Notes: generated by a model from the letters alone, not told the origin. DNA of 64,000 nt from Rhodopseudomonas rhenobacensis (GCF_014203125.1 NZ_JACHIH010000001.1:169546-233545), one strand, 5' to 3'; positions 17,950-27,226 are shown, counted from the stretch's first letter. Translations and numbers: made by a program.

Positions 17950-18133
17950 TTGACGGCAGGTCTCCTGGCTCGCGGGTCGTGGACCTTCCGTCGCCTTCCC
18001 AGGACCGAGTTTCCCAGTGGCATCAGACGAAAGACTAGCCGCTTACAGTTGCGGGGGCAGCCGCGGCATTGGACCTGCTCCGAGTGAGAGCCGGCCCGCA
18101 CCGCATTCCCTTTTGATTCTCCGTAGAGGAACC
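17950..18133 (-). promoter_or_regulatory. Cobalamin (AdoCbl) riboswitch in the btuB leader
   Basis: Reading the minus strand from 18133 down to 17950, the conserved elements appear in order: GGGAATGCGGTGCGGG, then GCTGCCCCCGCAACTGTAA, the variable arm with GATGCCACTGGGAAA, GGGAAGGCGACGGAAGG, and the B12-box end GAGCCAGGAGACCTGCC. These are the hallmarks of the class I cobalamin riboswitch. It lies 124 bases before the btuB start codon, and high cobalamin should repress btuB. No second riboswitch is seen in front of btuC. Confidence 0.97.
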
Positions 18134-18292
18134 GTCGCGACGATCTAAAGGCAGCGCCGACGCCCAAGTCAATCCGGCATTTTGGCGGCGTCGCGGTTCC
18201 CGCGGCGGCGTTGCAGAAATCTGGAGCGGCGGCTTGTTCCTGCTCGCAGGGCCTGTAAGAGCATCGGGCATGGCGCAACGCGAGGATGAGAC

Positions 18293-19342
18293 GTGACCGA
18301 AGGCGCGCAACAGCTGGCGACGATCGAGACCGCGGCGGCGCGGCCGCGCGGCGTGATCACGCTGGCGCTATTGCTGATCGTCGGCCTCCTGATGCTCGGC
18401 TCGCTCGGCGTCGGCCCGGTGCGGCTATCGCCGCTCACCGTGCTCGGCGCCTTGTTCGGCGGCGGCGGCGAGGTCGAGCAGGTGATCGTGCAGCAGATCC
18501 GGCTGCCGCGCGCCATCCTCGGGCTCGCCATCGGCGCGATCCTCGGATTGTCCGGCGCCGCCCTGCAGGGCCTGCTGCGCAATCCGCTCGCCTCGCCGTC
18601 GCTGTTCGGCGCGCCGCAGGCCGCGGCGTTCGGCGCGGTGCTGATGATCGCGCTGGGCCTTGCCGATGTGCGGTCCTACGCGCTGCCGGTGGCGGCGATC
18701 CTCGCCTCTTTCGTCTCGGTATTCGCGCTGTTGGCGGTCGCCGGCGGCAACGCCGGGATGCTGCTGCTGATTCTCGCTGGGTTAGCGATCTCCAGCCTGG
18801 CGGGAGCGGCCACTGTGCTGGTGATGAATCTGGCGAGCAATCCCTATGTGGCGCTGGAGATCGCGTTCTGGATGCTGGGCTCGCTGGAAGACCGCAGCTT
18901 CCATCATGTCATGCTGGCGCTGCCGTTCATCGCGATCGGCGCGCTCATCCTGTTCAGCCAGCGCCACGCCTTCCGCGCGCTCAGCCTCGGCGAGGAGACC
19001 GCGCAGAGCCTCGGCGTCGACGTCGGACGGTTGCGGCTGTTGGTGATCATCGGCGTGGCGCTCGGCGTCGGCGCCGGCGTCGCGGTCACCGGCACCATCG
19101 GCTTCATCGGCCTGGTGGCGCCGCATCTGATGCGGCCCTTGGTCGGCCATGATCCGGCGAAGCTGCTGCTGCCGAGCGCGCTGTGCGGCGCCGCTTTGCT
19201 GCTCGCCGCCGACATCGCGGTGCGGATCATTCCCTCCTCGAGTGATATCAAGGTCGGCGTGCTGACCTCGCTGATCGGGGTGCCGTTCTTCCTCTACCTG
19301 ATCGTGCGCGAACGCCGTTCGCTGGGCGGAGGCATGGCATGA
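18293..19342 (+). CDS. btuC: B12/iron-siderophore type ABC permease
   Basis: A 349-residue FecCD-family inner-membrane permease with about nine to ten hydrophobic helices. Family motifs include [33 protein letters not shown] and [31 protein letters not shown]. It begins with GTG at 18293 preceded by GAGGATGAG. The gene overlaps btuD by four bases. The choice of B12 over ferric siderophore rests on the divergent riboswitch-btuB and on the btuF-like gene downstream. Confidence 0.88.
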   Translation: MTEGAQQLATIETAAARPRGVITLALLLIVGLLMLGSLGVGPVRLSPLTVLGALFGGGGEVEQVIVQQIRLPRAILGLAIGAILGLSGAALQGLLRNPLASPSLFGAPQAAAFGAVLMIALGLADVRSYALPVAAILASFVSVFALLAVAGGNAGMLLLILAGLAISSLAGAATVLVMNLASNPYVALEIAFWMLGSLEDRSFHHVMLALPFIAIGALILFSQRHAFRALSLGEETAQSLGVDVGRLRLLVIIGVALGVGAGVAVTGTIGFIGLVAPHLMRPLVGHDPAKLLLPSALCGAALLLAADIAVRIIPSSSDIKVGVLTSLIGVPFFLYLIVRERRSLGGGMA

Positions 19343-20121
19343 GCGAGAGCGCCTTCCTGCTAGCCCGCGGGCTCGGCGTCGAACTCGCCGGCCGCGCCGT
19401 GCTGCGCGACGTCTCGCTGACATTGGCGCCGAAACATCTGGTGGCGCTGGTCGGACCGAACGGCGCCGGCAAGACCACGCTGCTGCGCGCGCTGGCCGGT
19501 CTGCTGCCGTCAACCGGCGACATCACGGTCGGCGGCGCGGCATTGACGGCGCTGTCGCTACGCGAACGCGCGCTGCGCTTCGCCTATCTGCCGCAAGGCC
19601 ATGTGGTGCATTGGCCGCTGCCGGCGCGCGATATCGTGGCGCTCGGGCGCTATCCGCACGGCGCCACCGATCCGTCGCGGCTCGGCCCCATCGACGACGC
19701 CGCGGTGCGCCGCGCCATGCTGGCGACCGACACGGTTGGGCTTGCGGAACGCCGCGTCACCGAACTGTCCGGCGGCGAGCGCAGCCGGGTGGCGCTGGCG
19801 CGGGTGCTGGCGGTGGAAGCGCCGGTGCTGCTCGCCGACGAACCGACCGCCTCGCTCGATCCGCGCTATCAGCTCGACGTCATGCAATATCTGCGCGACG
19901 CCGCCGACAGCGGCACGCTGGTGATCGTGGTGACGCACGACCTCGGCCTTGCCGCGCGCTTCGCCGACAGCGTGCTGGTGCTGGCCGACGGCCGGCTCGC
20001 CGCGCAGGGCGCGCCGGCGGAGGCGTTGACCGACACGGTGCTGACCAAGGTGTTCCGGGTCAGCGCCTATCGGGCGCAACACCAAAGCGAAGCCGTGATC
20101 GTGCCGTGGGACGCCGCGTGA
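19339..20121 (+). CDS. btuD: ABC transporter ATP-binding protein for B12 uptake
   Basis: A 260-residue FepC/BtuD-type ATPase. Walker A is [16 protein letters not shown], the signature is [16 protein letters not shown] and Walker B is [13 protein letters not shown], followed by the switch His in VVTHDLG. The ATG overlaps the end of btuC (ATGA) and its stop overlaps the btuF start (GTGA), so the three genes form a tightly coupled operon. Confidence 0.9.
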   Translation: MSESAFLLARGLGVELAGRAVLRDVSLTLAPKHLVALVGPNGAGKTTLLRALAGLLPSTGDITVGGAALTALSLRERALRFAYLPQGHVVHWPLPARDIVALGRYPHGATDPSRLGPIDDAAVRRAMLATDTVGLAERRVTELSGGERSRVALARVLAVEAPVLLADEPTASLDPRYQLDVMQYLRDAADSGTLVIVVTHDLGLAARFADSVLVLADGRLAAQGAPAEALTDTVLTKVFRVSAYRAQHQSEAVIVPWDAA

Positions 20122-20954
20122 GCCGGCGCGTACCGCTGGCGGTTTTGGCATTGCTCGGCGCGATCCCTCAGGCCGCGGCGCAGCCGCTGCCGCGGATCGC
20201 CTCGACCAATGTCTGCACCGATCAGCTGTTGATGACGCTGGCCGATCCGGCGCAAATCATCGGCCTCAGCCCGTATTCGCGCGATCCGGCGCAATCCTTC
20301 GCCGCAGCCGAGGCGCGGCGCTACCGGCTGTTGTCCGGCGGCGCCGAAGACATCCTGATGCTAAAGCCCGACGCGGTGGTGTCCGGGCAATACGACAAAC
20401 GCGCCACCCGCGAATTGTTGCGCCAGCAGGGCGTCCGCGTCGTCGAATTCGACGTGGTGCCGCCGTCGCTCGACGCCATCAAGCAGCAGATCGTCGCGAT
20501 GGCCGCACTGGTCGGCCACCCCGAGCGCGCCGCACCCGCCGTCGCCCGGCTCGACGCCTCGATCGCGCGGGCGCGCGCGATGGCGGCCCACAATCCGATC
20601 CGGGTGCTGCCGCTGTGGCGGCGCGGCTGGGTGTCGGGCGCAGGCAGCCTGATCAGCCTGCTGTTCGCCGAGACCGGCCTCGTCAACGCCGCCGCCGATC
20701 TCGGCATCGCGTCGGGCGGCTTCGCCTCGCTGGAGGCGATCATCGCCGCCAGGCCGGATATTCTGCTGGTCTCCGACGGCGGCGATTTCGCCGAGGACGA
20801 AGGCACCGCGCTGTTGCTGCATCCGGCGCTGGAGCGGTTCTATCCGCCGTCGAAGCGGATCGTGCTCCCCGAGCGGCTCACGGTGTGCGGCGGCGCGATG
20901 CTGGCCGATGCGCTCGATCTCTTGGTGGCGGAATTGACGCGGATGTCTCGCTGA
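20118..20954 (+). CDS. btuF: B12-binding periplasmic protein
   Basis: A 278-residue class III (BtuF/FecB-like) binding protein. It starts at a GTG that overlaps the btuD stop; the start gives a short signal peptide ([22 protein letters not shown]). The mature domain begins RIASTNVCTDQLLMTLADPAQIIGLSPYSRDP, and the second lobe carries RPDILLVSDGG. Earlier in-frame codons lie inside btuD in another frame and are not used. It should deliver cobalamin to BtuC2D2. Confidence 0.88.
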   Translation: MSRRVPLAVLALLGAIPQAAAQPLPRIASTNVCTDQLLMTLADPAQIIGLSPYSRDPAQSFAAAEARRYRLLSGGAEDILMLKPDAVVSGQYDKRATRELLRQQGVRVVEFDVVPPSLDAIKQQIVAMAALVGHPERAAPAVARLDASIARARAMAAHNPIRVLPLWRRGWVSGAGSLISLLFAETGLVNAAADLGIASGGFASLEAIIAARPDILLVSDGGDFAEDEGTALLLHPALERFYPPSKRIVLPERLTVCGGAMLADALDLLVAELTRMSR

Positions 20955-20988
20955 CGCTGTTACGCGCGCCGACACATCACACAGCACC

Positions 20989-21113
20989 GTCATTCCGGGG
21001 CGCGAGGCCGAAAGGCCGAGCGAACCCGGAATCTTGCGCCAGGCACCGCGCTCCCCCAATTGCAGCGAGATTCCGGGTTCGCTCGAGCTGGCGCTCTCGC
21101 GCCCCGGAATGAC
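20989..21113. repeat. Intergenic inverted repeat, family 2-like
   Basis: Outer arms GTCATTCCGGGGCGCGAG and CTCGCGCCCCGGAATGAC are nearly perfect complements, and an inner pair (GAGCGAACCCGGAATC / GATTCCGGGTTCGCTC) matches as well. It is a nested palindrome with the same GTCATTCCGG ends as the copies near 5.1 and 14.9 kb. It fills most of the gap between btuF and the methyltransferase gene. Confidence 0.7.
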
Positions 21114-21166
21114 TCTTCACCTTTGTTTGAGGGCAGCTTAGCTCGGGAATGCGCTAGCAAGGTCCG

Positions 21167-21838
21167 ATGCCTGAGATCCCCGTCGAATTTGGTCAACAAG
21201 CACGCGGCGACAGCTGTGGCCGGCTCGACGCCGCCGCGTTCCACCGCAACCACGCGCCGATCTGGGAAGCGTTGGCGCCATTGCTCGGCGAGCAATCCGG
21301 CGACGTGCTGGAGGCCGGCAGCGGCACCGGCCAGCACGTCATCGCCTTCGCAAGGCAAACCCCGCGCATCACCTGGTGGCCGAGCGATTTCAATCCGGCG
21401 CATCTGACCAGCATCGCCGCCTGGCGTACGCAGGCCGGGCTCGCCAATGTGCGTGAGCCGCTTGCGATCGATCTATCCGATCCGGCCTGGCGCCCGCAGC
21501 TGCCGGACGGCAGCGGGCCCGGGCCGCTGCTCGCGGTGTTTTCCGCCAATGTGGTGCACATCGCGCCGTGGCGCGTCGCCGAGGGGCTGTTCAAAGGCGC
21601 CGCGCGCCATCTTCGCGACGACGGCCACTTGATCCTGTACGGACCTTTCAAGCGCGACGGCGCCCACACCGCGCCGAGCAACGCAGCCTTCGACCACAGC
21701 CTGCGCGCCACCAATCCCGAGTGGGGCGTGCGGGATCTCGCCGAACTCGAAGCGCTGGGGCGCGTCCGCGGCTTGATCTTGAGCAACATCGTCGCGATGC
21801 CGGCGAATAATCTGCTGCTGGTGTGGTCGCGCGGCTGA
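21167..21838 (+). CDS. DUF938 family SAM-dependent methyltransferase
   Basis: A 223-residue methyltransferase-fold protein of the DUF938 family. The SAM-binding loop is VLEAGSGTGQHVIAFARQTP, and the family sequence FSANVVHIAPWRVAEGLFKGAARHL and the FKRDGAHTAPSNAAFDHSL segment are present. The length is typical. AAGG precedes the ATG. The substrate of the family is unknown. The MFS gene begins 9 bases downstream, so they may be cotranscribed. Confidence 0.88.
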   Translation: MPEIPVEFGQQARGDSCGRLDAAAFHRNHAPIWEALAPLLGEQSGDVLEAGSGTGQHVIAFARQTPRITWWPSDFNPAHLTSIAAWRTQAGLANVREPLAIDLSDPAWRPQLPDGSGPGPLLAVFSANVVHIAPWRVAEGLFKGAARHLRDDGHLILYGPFKRDGAHTAPSNAAFDHSLRATNPEWGVRDLAELEALGRVRGLILSNIVAMPANNLLLVWSRG

Positions 21839-21847
21839 GGCGGTGCG

Positions 21848-23185
21848 ATGCCGGCGCATGACCGCGCCCGCCGGGCGTCGGTTGGATTGCCGAACCGTCA
21901 AGCCTATAGTGCGCGGCAATCGATGCGGCCGGAGGGGGAACCGGACGACAAAGCGGACGAACCGATGGTGGACGCAATCATGATCGACGAAGCCGCCGGC
22001 GATGCGCGGGCGCGGTCGAATCTGTTGCGGCTCGGCATCGCGCAGGCGCTGACCGGCGCCAATGCGGCGGTGATCTTCGCCACCGGCGCGATCGTCGGCG
22101 CCACGCTGGCGCCGGACGCCGCGCTCGCCACGCTGCCGGTGTCGTTTTATGTGGTCGGCATGGCGGCAGGCACGCTGCCGACCGGCGCGATCTCGCGGGC
22201 GTTCGGCCGCCGCATAGCCTTCCTGCTCGGCGGCGGCTGCGGCGCGCTGTGCGGCGTGCTCGCCTGTTTTGCCATCCTGCACGGCTCGTTCGCGATGTTC
22301 TGCGTCGCCACCTTCCTCGGCGGGCTCTACGGCGCGGTGGCGCAATCCTATCGCTTCGCCGCCGCCGACGGCGCCAGCGTGGCGTTTCGGTCGCGCGCGA
22401 TCGGCTGGGTGATGACCGGCGGCATTTTCGCCGGCGTGATCGGTCCGCAGCTGGTGCAATGGACCATGGATATCTGGCCGCCTTATCTGTTCGCCTTCAG
22501 TTTCGCCACCCAGGCGGTGGTGGCGCTGATCGCGATGGCGGTGTTGGCCGGGGTCGACGCGCCGCGGCCGAAACCCGCCGAACTCGCCGGCGGCCGGCCG
22601 CTATGGCAGATCGCCCGGCAGCCGCGCTTCGTCATCGCGGTGATCTGCGGCGTGGTGTCCTACGCGATGATGAACATGGTGATGACCTCGGCGCCGCTGG
22701 CGATGCAGATGTGCGGGCTCACGATCAGCGATTCCAACACCGGGATTCAGTGGCACATGGTGGCGATGTATGGCGCGAGCCTCATCGCCGGGCCGATGAT
22801 CGCGCGGTTCGGCGCCGCGCGCACCGCCGCGGTCGGGCTGCTGCTGGAGGCGCTCGCCGCGGCAATCGACCTGTCCGGCGTCACCGCGCTGCATTTCTGG
22901 GCCGGGCTGATCGCGCTCGGCGTCGGCTGGAATTTCGGCTTCGTCGGTGCCTCGGCGCTGGTGCTGGAGACCCACCTGCCGGCGGAGCGCAACAAGGTGC
23001 AGGCGTTGAACGATTTCCTGGTGTTCGGGGTGATGGCGCTGGGCTCGTTCGCCTCCGGCGGCGTGCTGGCTCTGTACGGCTGGTCGACGATCAATTGGGT
23101 GGTGTTTCCGCCGGTGCTGCTGGCGCTGGCGGTGCTGGGATTTGCGGCGTGGGGCCAGCGGCGCGCGGTGCCGCACGGCTCATGA
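21848..23185 (+). CDS. MFS transporter
   Basis: Major facilitator superfamily protein with about 12 predicted membrane helices. Visible elements are the N-terminal helix IAQALTGANAAVIFATGAIVGATLA, the loop after helix 2 ending SRAFGRRIAFLLGG (motif A-like) and the C-terminal half starting near FVIAVICGVVSYAMMN. Three in-frame ATGs are possible (21848, 21923, 21965). The hydrophobic part begins after the third, so the real protein may be 406 residues rather than 445. No substrate can be proposed. Confidence 0.85.
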   Translation: MPAHDRARRASVGLPNRQAYSARQSMRPEGEPDDKADEPMVDAIMIDEAAGDARARSNLLRLGIAQALTGANAAVIFATGAIVGATLAPDAALATLPVSFYVVGMAAGTLPTGAISRAFGRRIAFLLGGGCGALCGVLACFAILHGSFAMFCVATFLGGLYGAVAQSYRFAAADGASVAFRSRAIGWVMTGGIFAGVIGPQLVQWTMDIWPPYLFAFSFATQAVVALIAMAVLAGVDAPRPKPAELAGGRPLWQIARQPRFVIAVICGVVSYAMMNMVMTSAPLAMQMCGLTISDSNTGIQWHMVAMYGASLIAGPMIARFGAARTAAVGLLLEALAAAIDLSGVTALHFWAGLIALGVGWNFGFVGASALVLETHLPAERNKVQALNDFLVFGVMALGSFASGGVLALYGWSTINWVVFPPVLLALAVLGFAAWGQRRAVPHGS

Positions 23186-23239
23186 ATATTTTGCGCGGGT
23201 CGTCGGCCTCGCCGCGAAGCCGGCTGCATCCGATTGCCT

Positions 23240-23359
23240 CGTGTCCCGGACAAGGCGCGCGCCAGCGCGCCGCAGAGCCGGGACCGTTTCAGATGCCGCG
23301 GTCCGTAACGGCCCCGGCTCGTCCACGCCGCTGACGCGGCGTCGGACGTCCGGGGCACG
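23240..23359. repeat. Intergenic repeat family 3
   Basis: The element begins CGTGTCCCGGAC and ends GTCCGGGGCACG, with internal hairpins rich in GCGC and the shared block CCGTAACGGCCCCGGCTC. The same ends and internal block occur at 35423-35574. It separates the MFS gene from the convergent bd-oxidase operon. Confidence 0.7.
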
Positions 23360-23373
23360 GGATTTCATCGGCT

Positions 23374-23502
23374 TTAATGCGGCGCGATCCACAGCCGCAG
23401 GATGAATGACACCAGCCCCACCGCGCCGACGCCGGCGGCCCACAGTGCCACGAACCACAACATCCGCTTCGCCAGCGGGCGCGGGCGATCCGGCGGGATC
23501 AA
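23374..23502 (-). CDS. Small bd-oxidase subunit, DUF2474 (CydX/CioZ-like)
   Basis: A 42-residue membrane micro-protein (MIPPDRPRPLAKRMLWFVAL...). A single transmembrane helix, WFVALWAAGVGAVGLVSFIL, is visible. The likely start is a TTG at 23502 that overlaps the cydB stop codon (ATTGA). DUF2474 proteins are encoded right after cydB in cyanide-insensitive oxidase operons and correspond in position to CydX of E. coli, which stabilises the heme subunits. It is too short for most automatic gene calls. Confidence 0.85.
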   Translation of the reverse strand: MIPPDRPRPLAKRMLWFVALWAAGVGAVGLVSFILRLWIAPH

Positions 23503-24515
23503 TGATAGCCGCTTTCGGCATTGACCTTGCCGCGAAACACCCAATAGGCCCAGGCGGTATAGATCAGGATGATCGGCACCAATATGGCGACGCCGACCAG
23601 CATGAAGATCTGGCTGTTCTCCGGCGCCGCGGCCTGCCAGATGGTGATGCTGCGCGGCACGATATAGGGCCACATCGAAATGCCGAGCCCGGCATAGGCC
23701 AAGGCGAACAGCGTCAGCGACAGGAAGAACGGCCGGTAGTCCTGCCGGTTGGCGAGGGCGCGCAGCAGCAGCACGGTGACGCCGGCGACCGCGATCGGCA
23801 CCGGCGCGGTGGCGAGCACGTTGGGCCAGGCGAACCAGCGCTGGGCGTATTCGAAATTCAGGAACGGGGTGGCGATCGACACCGCGCCGATCGCGATCAG
23901 CATCGCGATCAACAGCCACCAGCTTAAGCGATAGGCCTCGTCGCGCAATTCGCCCTCGGTCTTCATCACCAGCCAGGTAGCGCCGAGCAGGCTGTAGCCG
24001 GTGACCAGCGCCAGCCCGGTGAGAATCGAGAACGGCGTCAGCCAGTCCCACCAGCCGCCCGCATAGGCGCGGCCTTCGACATGGACGCCCTGCAGCATGG
24101 CGCCGAGCGCCACGCCCTGCGCAAATGTCGCCAGCAGCGAGCCGCCCGCAAAGGCGATGTCCCAGCGGTTGCGCTCGCGCTGGGTGCGCCAGCGGAATTC
24201 GAACGCCACGCCGCGAAACACGAGGCCAAGCAGCATGATGATCATCGGCGTGTAGAGCGCCGGCATCAGCACCGCATAGGCCAAGGGAAACGCCGCGAAC
24301 AGCCCGCCGCCGCCCAGCACCAGCCAGGTTTCGTTGCCGTCCCACACCGGGGCGACGGAGTTCATCATCACGTCGCGATCGGCCTTTTTCGGAAACAGCG
24401 GAAACAGCATGCCGAGCCCGAGATCGAAGCCGTCCATCACCACATAGACGAACACCGCGAACGCGATGATGAAGGCCCATACCGTGGCCAGGTCGACGTC
24501 GACGCCCAGTCCCAT
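23499..24515 (-). CDS. cydB: Cytochrome bd-type quinol oxidase subunit II
   Basis: A 338-residue membrane protein with about eight to nine helices. The family opening is WAFIIAFAVFVYVVMDGFDLGLGMLFP, followed by MNSVAPVWDGNETWLVLGGGGLFAAFPLAYA, both nearly invariant in CydB. Its ATG lies at the cydA stop (the A of ATG is the final A of the stop), so the subunits are coupled. The products form a terminal oxidase for low-oxygen or cyanide/sulfide-stress respiration. Confidence 0.97.
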   Translation of the reverse strand: MGLGVDVDLATVWAFIIAFAVFVYVVMDGFDLGLGMLFPLFPKKADRDVMMNSVAPVWDGNETWLVLGGGGLFAAFPLAYAVLMPALYTPMIIMLLGLVFRGVAFEFRWRTQRERNRWDIAFAGGSLLATFAQGVALGAMLQGVHVEGRAYAGGWWDWLTPFSILTGLALVTGYSLLGATWLVMKTEGELRDEAYRLSWWLLIAMLIAIGAVSIATPFLNFEYAQRWFAWPNVLATAPVPIAVAGVTVLLLRALANRQDYRPFFLSLTLFALAYAGLGISMWPYIVPRSITIWQAAAPENSQIFMLVGVAILVPIILIYTAWAYWVFRGKVNAESGYH

Positions 24516-25924
24516 CAGTTGAACCTCCGGCTGGCGATCGCGGCCGGCGCCGGCGTGATGCCGGCGGCGCGCGCCGGGGTGTCGCCGCGCGGGCCCTGTT
24601 CGCCGTGATGCGGCGGTTGTTTCATCAGCCGCAGGATGTAGACGGCGCCGGCGATGAACACCGCGAAATACACGATGATGAAGGCGATCAGCGACGAGCC
24701 GACCGCCGGCGCCGCCAACGGCGACACCGAGTCAGTCGTGCGCAACAATCCGAACACCGTGAAGGGCTGCCGCCCGGTCTCGGTGGTGACCCAGCCGGCC
24801 AGCACCGCGACGAAGCCGGCCGGACCCATCACCAGCGCGTAGCCGTGCAGCAACCGCGAGCTGAACAGCGTGCCGCGCCACCGCGTCCACAGGCTGAACA
24901 GGCCGAGCCCCAGCATCAGGAAGCCGATCCCGACCATGATCCGGAACGACCAGAACGTCACCGGCACCGGCGGCCAATTTTCCCGCGGCACCGTGTCCAG
25001 GCCGGCCAACGGCGCATCGAGCGCGTGCTTCAGGATCAGCGACGACAGTTTCGGGATCTGCAGCGCGTAGCGCACCACCGCTGCATCCTGGTCCGGCAGC
25101 CCGAACAGGATCAGCGGCGCGCCTTCGGGATGGCTCTGGTAATGGCCTTCCATTGCCATCACCTTGGCGGGCTGGTGCTCCAAGGTGTTGATGCCGTGCT
25201 GGTCGCCGGCGAAAATCTGCAGCGGCGCCACGATGGTCGCCATCCACATCGCCATCGAGAACATCACGCGGGGACCCGACTTGTGGGAATCCCGCATGAG
25301 GTGGAATGCACCGACCGCGCCGACCACCAGAGCAGTCGTAAGGTACGCCGCCAGCACCATGTGCACGAGGCGATAGGGAAACGACGGATTGAAAATCAGC
25401 TTCAGCCAATCGGTGGCGACGAACTGGCCGTCGGCATTGATGGCGTAGCCGGCCGGGGTCTGCATCCAGGAATTCGCCGACAGGATCCAGAACGCCGAGA
25501 TCAGCGTGCCGATCGCCACCATCAGCGTGGCGACGAAATGCAGCTTGTGGCCGACCCGCTCCAACCCGAACAGCATGACGCCGAGGAAGCCCGCCTCGAG
25601 GAAGAACGCGGTCAACACCTCATAGGCCATCAAGGGACCCAGCACCGGGCCGGTCTTGTCGGAAAACGCCGACCAGTTGGTGCCGAACTGGTACGACATC
25701 ACGATGCCGGAGACCACGCCCATGCCGAAGGCGATGGCGAAGATCTTCAGCCAGTAGTTGAACAGGTTGATGTAGACCTCGCGTTTGGTCCACAGCCACA
25801 GCGCTTCCAGCACCGCGAGATAGCTGGCGAGCCCGATCGAAAAGGCCGGGAAGATGATGTGGAACGACATCGTAAACGCGAACTGCGCCCTGGCGAGCAC
25901 CACGGCGTCGAAATTTTCAAACAT
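24515..25924 (-). CDS. cydA: Cytochrome bd-type quinol oxidase subunit I, short Q-loop (CioA-like)
   Basis: Heme-binding subunit of 469 residues. The opening LARAQFAFTMSFHIIFPAFSIG contains the heme b595 His, and GMGVVSGIVMSYQFGTNW is conserved. The Q-loop after EHQPAKVMAMEG is short, as in the cyanide-insensitive (CIO) subgroup. One oddity: the usual GRQPW motif reads GRQPF here. The ATG at 25924 is preferred to the GTG 9 bases earlier because ACAGG is positioned for it. First gene of the cydAB-DUF2474 operon. Confidence 0.96.
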   Translation of the reverse strand: MFENFDAVVLARAQFAFTMSFHIIFPAFSIGLASYLAVLEALWLWTKREVYINLFNYWLKIFAIAFGMGVVSGIVMSYQFGTNWSAFSDKTGPVLGPLMAYEVLTAFFLEAGFLGVMLFGLERVGHKLHFVATLMVAIGTLISAFWILSANSWMQTPAGYAINADGQFVATDWLKLIFNPSFPYRLVHMVLAAYLTTALVVGAVGAFHLMRDSHKSGPRVMFSMAMWMATIVAPLQIFAGDQHGINTLEHQPAKVMAMEGHYQSHPEGAPLILFGLPDQDAAVVRYALQIPKLSSLILKHALDAPLAGLDTVPRENWPPVPVTFWSFRIMVGIGFLMLGLGLFSLWTRWRGTLFSSRLLHGYALVMGPAGFVAVLAGWVTTETGRQPFTVFGLLRTTDSVSPLAAPAVGSSLIAFIIVYFAVFIAGAVYILRLMKQPPHHGEQGPRGDTPARAAGITPAPAAIASRRFN

Positions 25925-26168
25925 CCAGCGCACCTGTCATTCGAAGCTTGCGGTCTAACACGCCTGGTGCGGCGAACCCATCGGGCGAGGTGTCGCGCGT
26001 GCGGCGCACCAATCGACGGGAACCCGGCAGGTTCCATCGCCGGCGCGGGATGCAGGCATGCCCGAGCCCGGCATCCTTAGTCGGGCCTTGGTGGAATCTC
26101 TCGGATGCGGTGATCCGGCGGTCGACGGGCCCGAGGTCAGCGCCCATTCCCGCCCGCAAAAGCAAGCC

Positions 26169-26194
26169 GACCCGGACGGGGGCGCGTCCGGGTC
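26169..26194 (-). terminator. Intrinsic terminator after the 66-residue protein gene
   Basis: A perfect 10-bp stem (GACCCGGACG / CGTCCGGGTC) with a 6-base loop is followed on the minus strand by GGCTTGCTTTTGC. It lies about 80 bases beyond the stop codon at 26271. The rest of 25925-26270 would carry the cydA promoter; no clear FNR or other box was found there. Confidence 0.7.
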
Positions 26195-26270
26195 GATGGA
26201 GGTCGATGATTGAAATGTCGATCGTGCTTAAATCTTGCTCGTCAGAAAATCGCTGGTCACTCGAATGAAA

Positions 26271-26471
26271 TCAGCGGGCGGCGACGTCGCCGTCGAAAGC
26301 GATCACGCAGACCTCGGCGGGGCTGGTGCGGCTGCAGTCCACCACCTGGCGAACCATCATGCTGCCGCCGTCACGCGGCGCGCGTTGCGGCGCGTTCTGG
26401 CTGGACAGCGTCGCCAGCGTGCAGATCGCGCCGAGCGGGATGATGAAAGAACGAAGACTGGGCTTCAGCAT
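26271..26471 (-). CDS. Small exported hypothetical protein
   Basis: A 66-residue protein (MLKPSLRSFIIPLGAICTLA...). The start resembles a short signal peptide, and two Cys residues in the last third (VVDCSRTSPAEVCVIAF) could form a disulfide. A strong ribosome-binding site, AGAGGAG, lies 7 bases before the ATG, and a terminator follows the gene. It is located directly downstream of the sigma factor on the same strand. No family is recognised. Confidence 0.6.
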   Translation of the reverse strand: MLKPSLRSFIIPLGAICTLATLSSQNAPQRAPRDGGSMMVRQVVDCSRTSPAEVCVIAFDGDVAAR

Positions 26472-26614
26472 GATCGGCTCCTCTGCTTGGCATTGACGAT
26501 GATCGATGTAGCAGCGACGTCTTTCCGGGCGATGTCGCCGATTGTTTCAATTGTGTCGTTGCTGTTAGCTTCCGCTAATTTCCGGCCCCGGCGCGCCGCC
26601 GCGCCGACGATTTC

Positions 26615-27226
26615 TCACGCCGCCAGATTCTCGATGCCCTGGCTTTTCAGCAGTTCGGCCAGCTGCTTGCGGGCATAGAACATCCGCGTCTTCACGGTGC
26701 TGGACGGAATGCCGATGATCTGGCCGGCCTCTTCCACCGACTTCTCGTGATAGTAAACGAGGGTGATGATCTCGCGATGCGCCGGCGACAGCTTGGCCAC
26801 GCAGGCGCGCAGGATGGCGTTGGTGCGGCTGCGGTCCAGCGCGGCCTCGGGTGTCTCGGCACCATCGGCGATCTCCAGCACGTCGTCCTGGTCGAGATCT
26901 TCGTGCTGGCGTTGCCGCAAAGCGGTCAGCGCCTTGAAGCGCGCGATCGACAGCAGCCAGGTGGAGACCTGGGCGCGGCCCTCGAACTGGCCGGCGGTGC
27001 GCCAGACGTCGAGGAACACCTGGCTGACCAGATCCTCCGCCACCGAGGCGTCGCGCACCATCCGCAGGATGAAGCGATAGACCCGGACATTGTGCCGGGC
27101 ATACAGCGTGTGCATCGCCGAACGATTGCCGGTTGCGATCTCGCCGAGCAACATCTCATCGGTGGTCGCCCGCGCGGCGACGATGCCTTGGCGGCCGGCG
27201 TGGTTAAGGGCGATGACGTTCTGCAT
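26615..27226 (-). CDS. RNA polymerase sigma factor, ECF type
   Basis: A 203-residue sigma-70 family protein. Region 2 is seen as LYARHNVRVYRFILRMVRDASVAEDLVSQVFLDVWR, and region 4 as LSPAHREIITLVYYHEKSVEEAGQIIGIPSSTVKTRMFYARKQL. GGGAG precedes the ATG at 27226, so the 36-codon upstream extension is not used. No anti-sigma gene is adjacent, which is unusual for an ECF. Region 27227-27432 upstream carries regularly spaced GTTTCG motifs that may be its own promoter or operator. Confidence 0.93.
   Translation of the reverse strand: MQNVIALNHAGRQGIVAARATTDEMLLGEIATGNRSAMHTLYARHNVRVYRFILRMVRDASVAEDLVSQVFLDVWRTAGQFEGRAQVSTWLLSIARFKALTALRQRQHEDLDQDDVLEIADGAETPEAALDRSRTNAILRACVAKLSPAHREIITLVYYHEKSVEEAGQIIGIPSSTVKTRMFYARKQLAELLKSQGIENLAA

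Noticed and set aside
26235-26678. 147-codon plus-strand frame opposite the small exported protein
   Set aside because: The minus-strand gene has a strong ribosome-binding site and a terminator; the plus-strand frame has neither and overlaps the sigma-factor end.
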